Source: Candidatus Pristimantibacillus lignocellulolyticus
GTDB lineage: Bacteria; Bacillota; Bacilli; Paenibacillales; Paenibacillaceae
Assembly: GCA_023639215.1 (NCBI GenBank)
Contig: CP097899.1
Coordinates: 689,501 to 753,500 of the forward strand
Length of the DNA: 64,000 bases
Reading direction: 5' to 3'
In this document: in pieces, positions 62,664-64,000 of the stretch
Layout of the letters: each line of letters opens with the position of its first letter
Numbering within the stretch: position 1 is the first letter of the stretch
Notes under the pieces: generated by a model
Told to the model about the DNA's origin: nothing
Seen by the model: only the letters and a program-made list of their open reading frames with translations
Databases searched by the model: none
Position numbers and translations under genes: made by a program

Positions 62664-64000
62664 TTATAGTTCTCTAAGCCAAGGATCTACCTCGCCAAAC
62701 GGCATTGGTTTTTTAATATAGTAACCTTGCACGAGATGACAACCTGCCTCTTTCAAAAAATCTAATTGTGTTTGAGTTTCTACGCCTTCGGCTATTAGCT
62801 GGATGTTTAATGAATTAGCTAGTCCTATCATCGTATTTACAATAGCTCGTTTGACTGGCACTTCAAATTGCTCAATATACTCCTTATCTATCTTAATCGT
62901 TCGGAATGATAATTGATCTATTGAACCAAGGAAAGAATAGCCTGAACCGAAATTATCCATTGATAAATTAATACCTAATTGCTGCAGAGGTGCTATCTGT
63001 TGGTTTACATTTTCTCCACCATTCATAATCATTTGTTCTGTGATTTCAAGTTCTAATAAAGCAGGATTAAGACCTGATAATTCAAGAGCACGCTTTGTAA
63101 TACCATATAGCATATTGGACTCAATTAATTTGAGGGAGAGATTAACTGAAACAACGTACTCAGCTTGGTGCTCCTCATTCCACTCCACACAATCTAGACA
63201 TGCGCGTTCTAGTACCCACTCACTCATCGCCACAATAATCCCTGTTTCCTCGGCAATTGGAATAAATTCATTCGGTGTTATTACTCCTAATCGAGGATGA
63301 GTATACCGTAACAAAGCTTCAAATCCGATCGGACGATTCGTTGCTACATTCCATTTAGGTTGATAATACAATTCAAAATTTTTCTGAATGATTGCTTCAC
63401 GCATTCCCTTTTCAATTTCCAATCTTCGACTAATTTGTTGCGCCATAGCATCGTTAAATTCTCTAAATTGGTTTTTACCCGAATTTTTTGCATAATACAT
63501 CGCTGTATCTGCTGCTTTTAATAAACTATCTTTCGTATCACCATGCTCATTGGCATAACTTATACCGATACTTCCCGTTACTTCTAACCGATGATTATTA
63601 ATTAGGAATGGCTTTCGAATGTCCGCTAATAATTCTTCTACAGATTTAATCACTTCATTCTTATCCGCATAAAAAATGACGAGCATAAATTCGTCACCTC
63701 CTATACGGAACACAACGTTTTTATCAATACGGTTTCTACGTAATCGTTCACCCATACTTTGAATTAGAGAATCTCCAACATCATGGCCAAACGTATCATT
63801 TATGTACTTAAATTGATCTAAATCAACAAAAAGAATTGCCATCTGGCGATGTTGAAGAGGTGTATTTCTGAAGAACTCATTCATCGCATGACGGTTACTT
63901 AATCCCGTTAATGAATCTGTATACGCCATTTTTCGAAACATAGTCTGTTCCCAAAATTGAGCTAGCCATGTTAACAGAACTAGTAAAACAATAACAACTG
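62664..64000 (-). CDS. GGDEF-EAL protein, N-terminus outside window
   Basis: The frame is open to base 64000; upstream of the first in-window ATG (63941) it encodes a hydrophobic helix (VVIVLLVLLTWLAQFW), so the true start lies beyond. The GGDEF domain has TDSLTGLSNRHAMNEF and an intact RIGGDEFML. The EAL domain has FEALLRYTHP with intact Glu-Ala-Leu, then LEITEQMI, DNFGSGYS and IKIDKEYI. Both active sites appear complete, so it could make or break c-di-GMP. It ends 26 bases before the HD-GYP frame and is probably co-transcribed. Confidence 0.9.
   Translation of the reverse strand, partial: VVIVLLVLLTWLAQFWEQTMFRKMAYTDSLTGLSNRHAMNEFFRNTPLQHRQMAILFVDLDQFKYINDTFGHDVGDSLIQSMGERLRRNRIDKNVVFRIGGDEFMLVIFYADKNEVIKSVEELLADIRKPFLINNHRLEVTGSIGISYANEHGDTKDSLLKAADTAMYYAKNSGKNQFREFNDAMAQQISRRLEIEKGMREAIIQKNFELYYQPKWNVATNRPIGFEALLRYTHPRLGVITPNEFIPIAEETGIIVAMSEWVLERACLDCVEWNEEHQAEYVVSVNLSLKLIESNMLYGITKRALELSGLNPALLELEITEQMIMNGGENVNQQIAPLQQLGINLSMDNFGSGYSFLGSIDQLSFRTIKIDKEYIEQFEVPVKRAIVNTMIGLANSLNIQLIAEGVETQTQLDFLKEAGCHLVQGYYIKKPMPFGEVDPWLREL

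Overview
The window looks like chromosome from an AT-rich, endospore-forming Firmicute, most probably a Paenibacillaceae member. Pointers are the gene families (des-desK-desR, mdx-type maltodextrin importer, B. subtilis-like cysJ/cysI, BclA/BclB-type exosporium collagens), strong AGGAGG ribosome binding sites, and several TTG, GTG and apparently one CTG start codon. I see no rRNA, tRNA, CRISPR array, phage block or transposase.

Layout. 1-1011 is the end of an MFS exporter. 1152-9820 is a maltodextrin divergon: binding lipoprotein, two permeases and a lipoprotein alpha-amylase leftward, a LacI-type repressor and a GH15 glucoamylase rightward, with LacI/cre-like operators between. 10330-18718 carries dps behind a PerR-box promoter, an ABC-F/FAH pair, fumC, a Bcr/CflA exporter, uppP and a DEDDh exonuclease. 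18863-23929 holds a YtrA-type GntR/ABC operon and the membrane-fluidity operon des-desK-desR. 24373-39677 is mostly housekeeping and signalling: an M29 aminopeptidase, a chemoreceptor, lplA, an aldo/keto reductase, a Gfo/Idh oxidoreductase, a CYTH protein, an orphan ParB, a Na/Pi cotransporter, a PHP phosphatase, a repeat-rich lipoprotein, adenine deaminase and a catE-like dioxygenase. 40149-44906 has two collagen-like spore-surface protein genes with near-duplicate promoters and leaders. 45001-56340 has cysJ-cysI, an SRAP homologue without its catalytic residues, an AraC regulator, a YpmS-like protein, ilvA, a TVP38/VTT membrane protein, mscL with a zinc-ribbon tail, a Nudix protein and TraX. 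56414-64000 is a signalling block: an OmpR-type regulator, a 1278-residue hybrid kinase, an HD-GYP protein and a GGDEF-EAL protein that runs off the end.

The most unusual content is non-coding. (1) A repeated 5'-leader unit of about 60-67 bp sits directly before the start codon of ten unrelated genes (dps, fumC, uppP, a chemoreceptor, lplA, an aldo/keto reductase, a CYTH gene, an SRAP gene, mscL, a hybrid kinase). It is always in the sense orientation and ends in the Shine-Dalgarno sequence. A conserved GCTTTCGA-like box is followed by a long-range A/U-rich stem whose two strands change together between copies. Tandem runs reach six units before fumC. It behaves like a structured cis-acting RNA family that is also spreading as a repeat; I do not recognise it as a named family. 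(2) A second intergenic family of about 170-177 bp with terminal inverted repeats (GGTTCAAAAAGTGGGCTTT-like ends) occurs at 24195, 49709, 55000 and 55186, with short remnants at 33008 and 49890, often within a few bases of a stop codon. One copy holds a 40-bp near-perfect palindrome.
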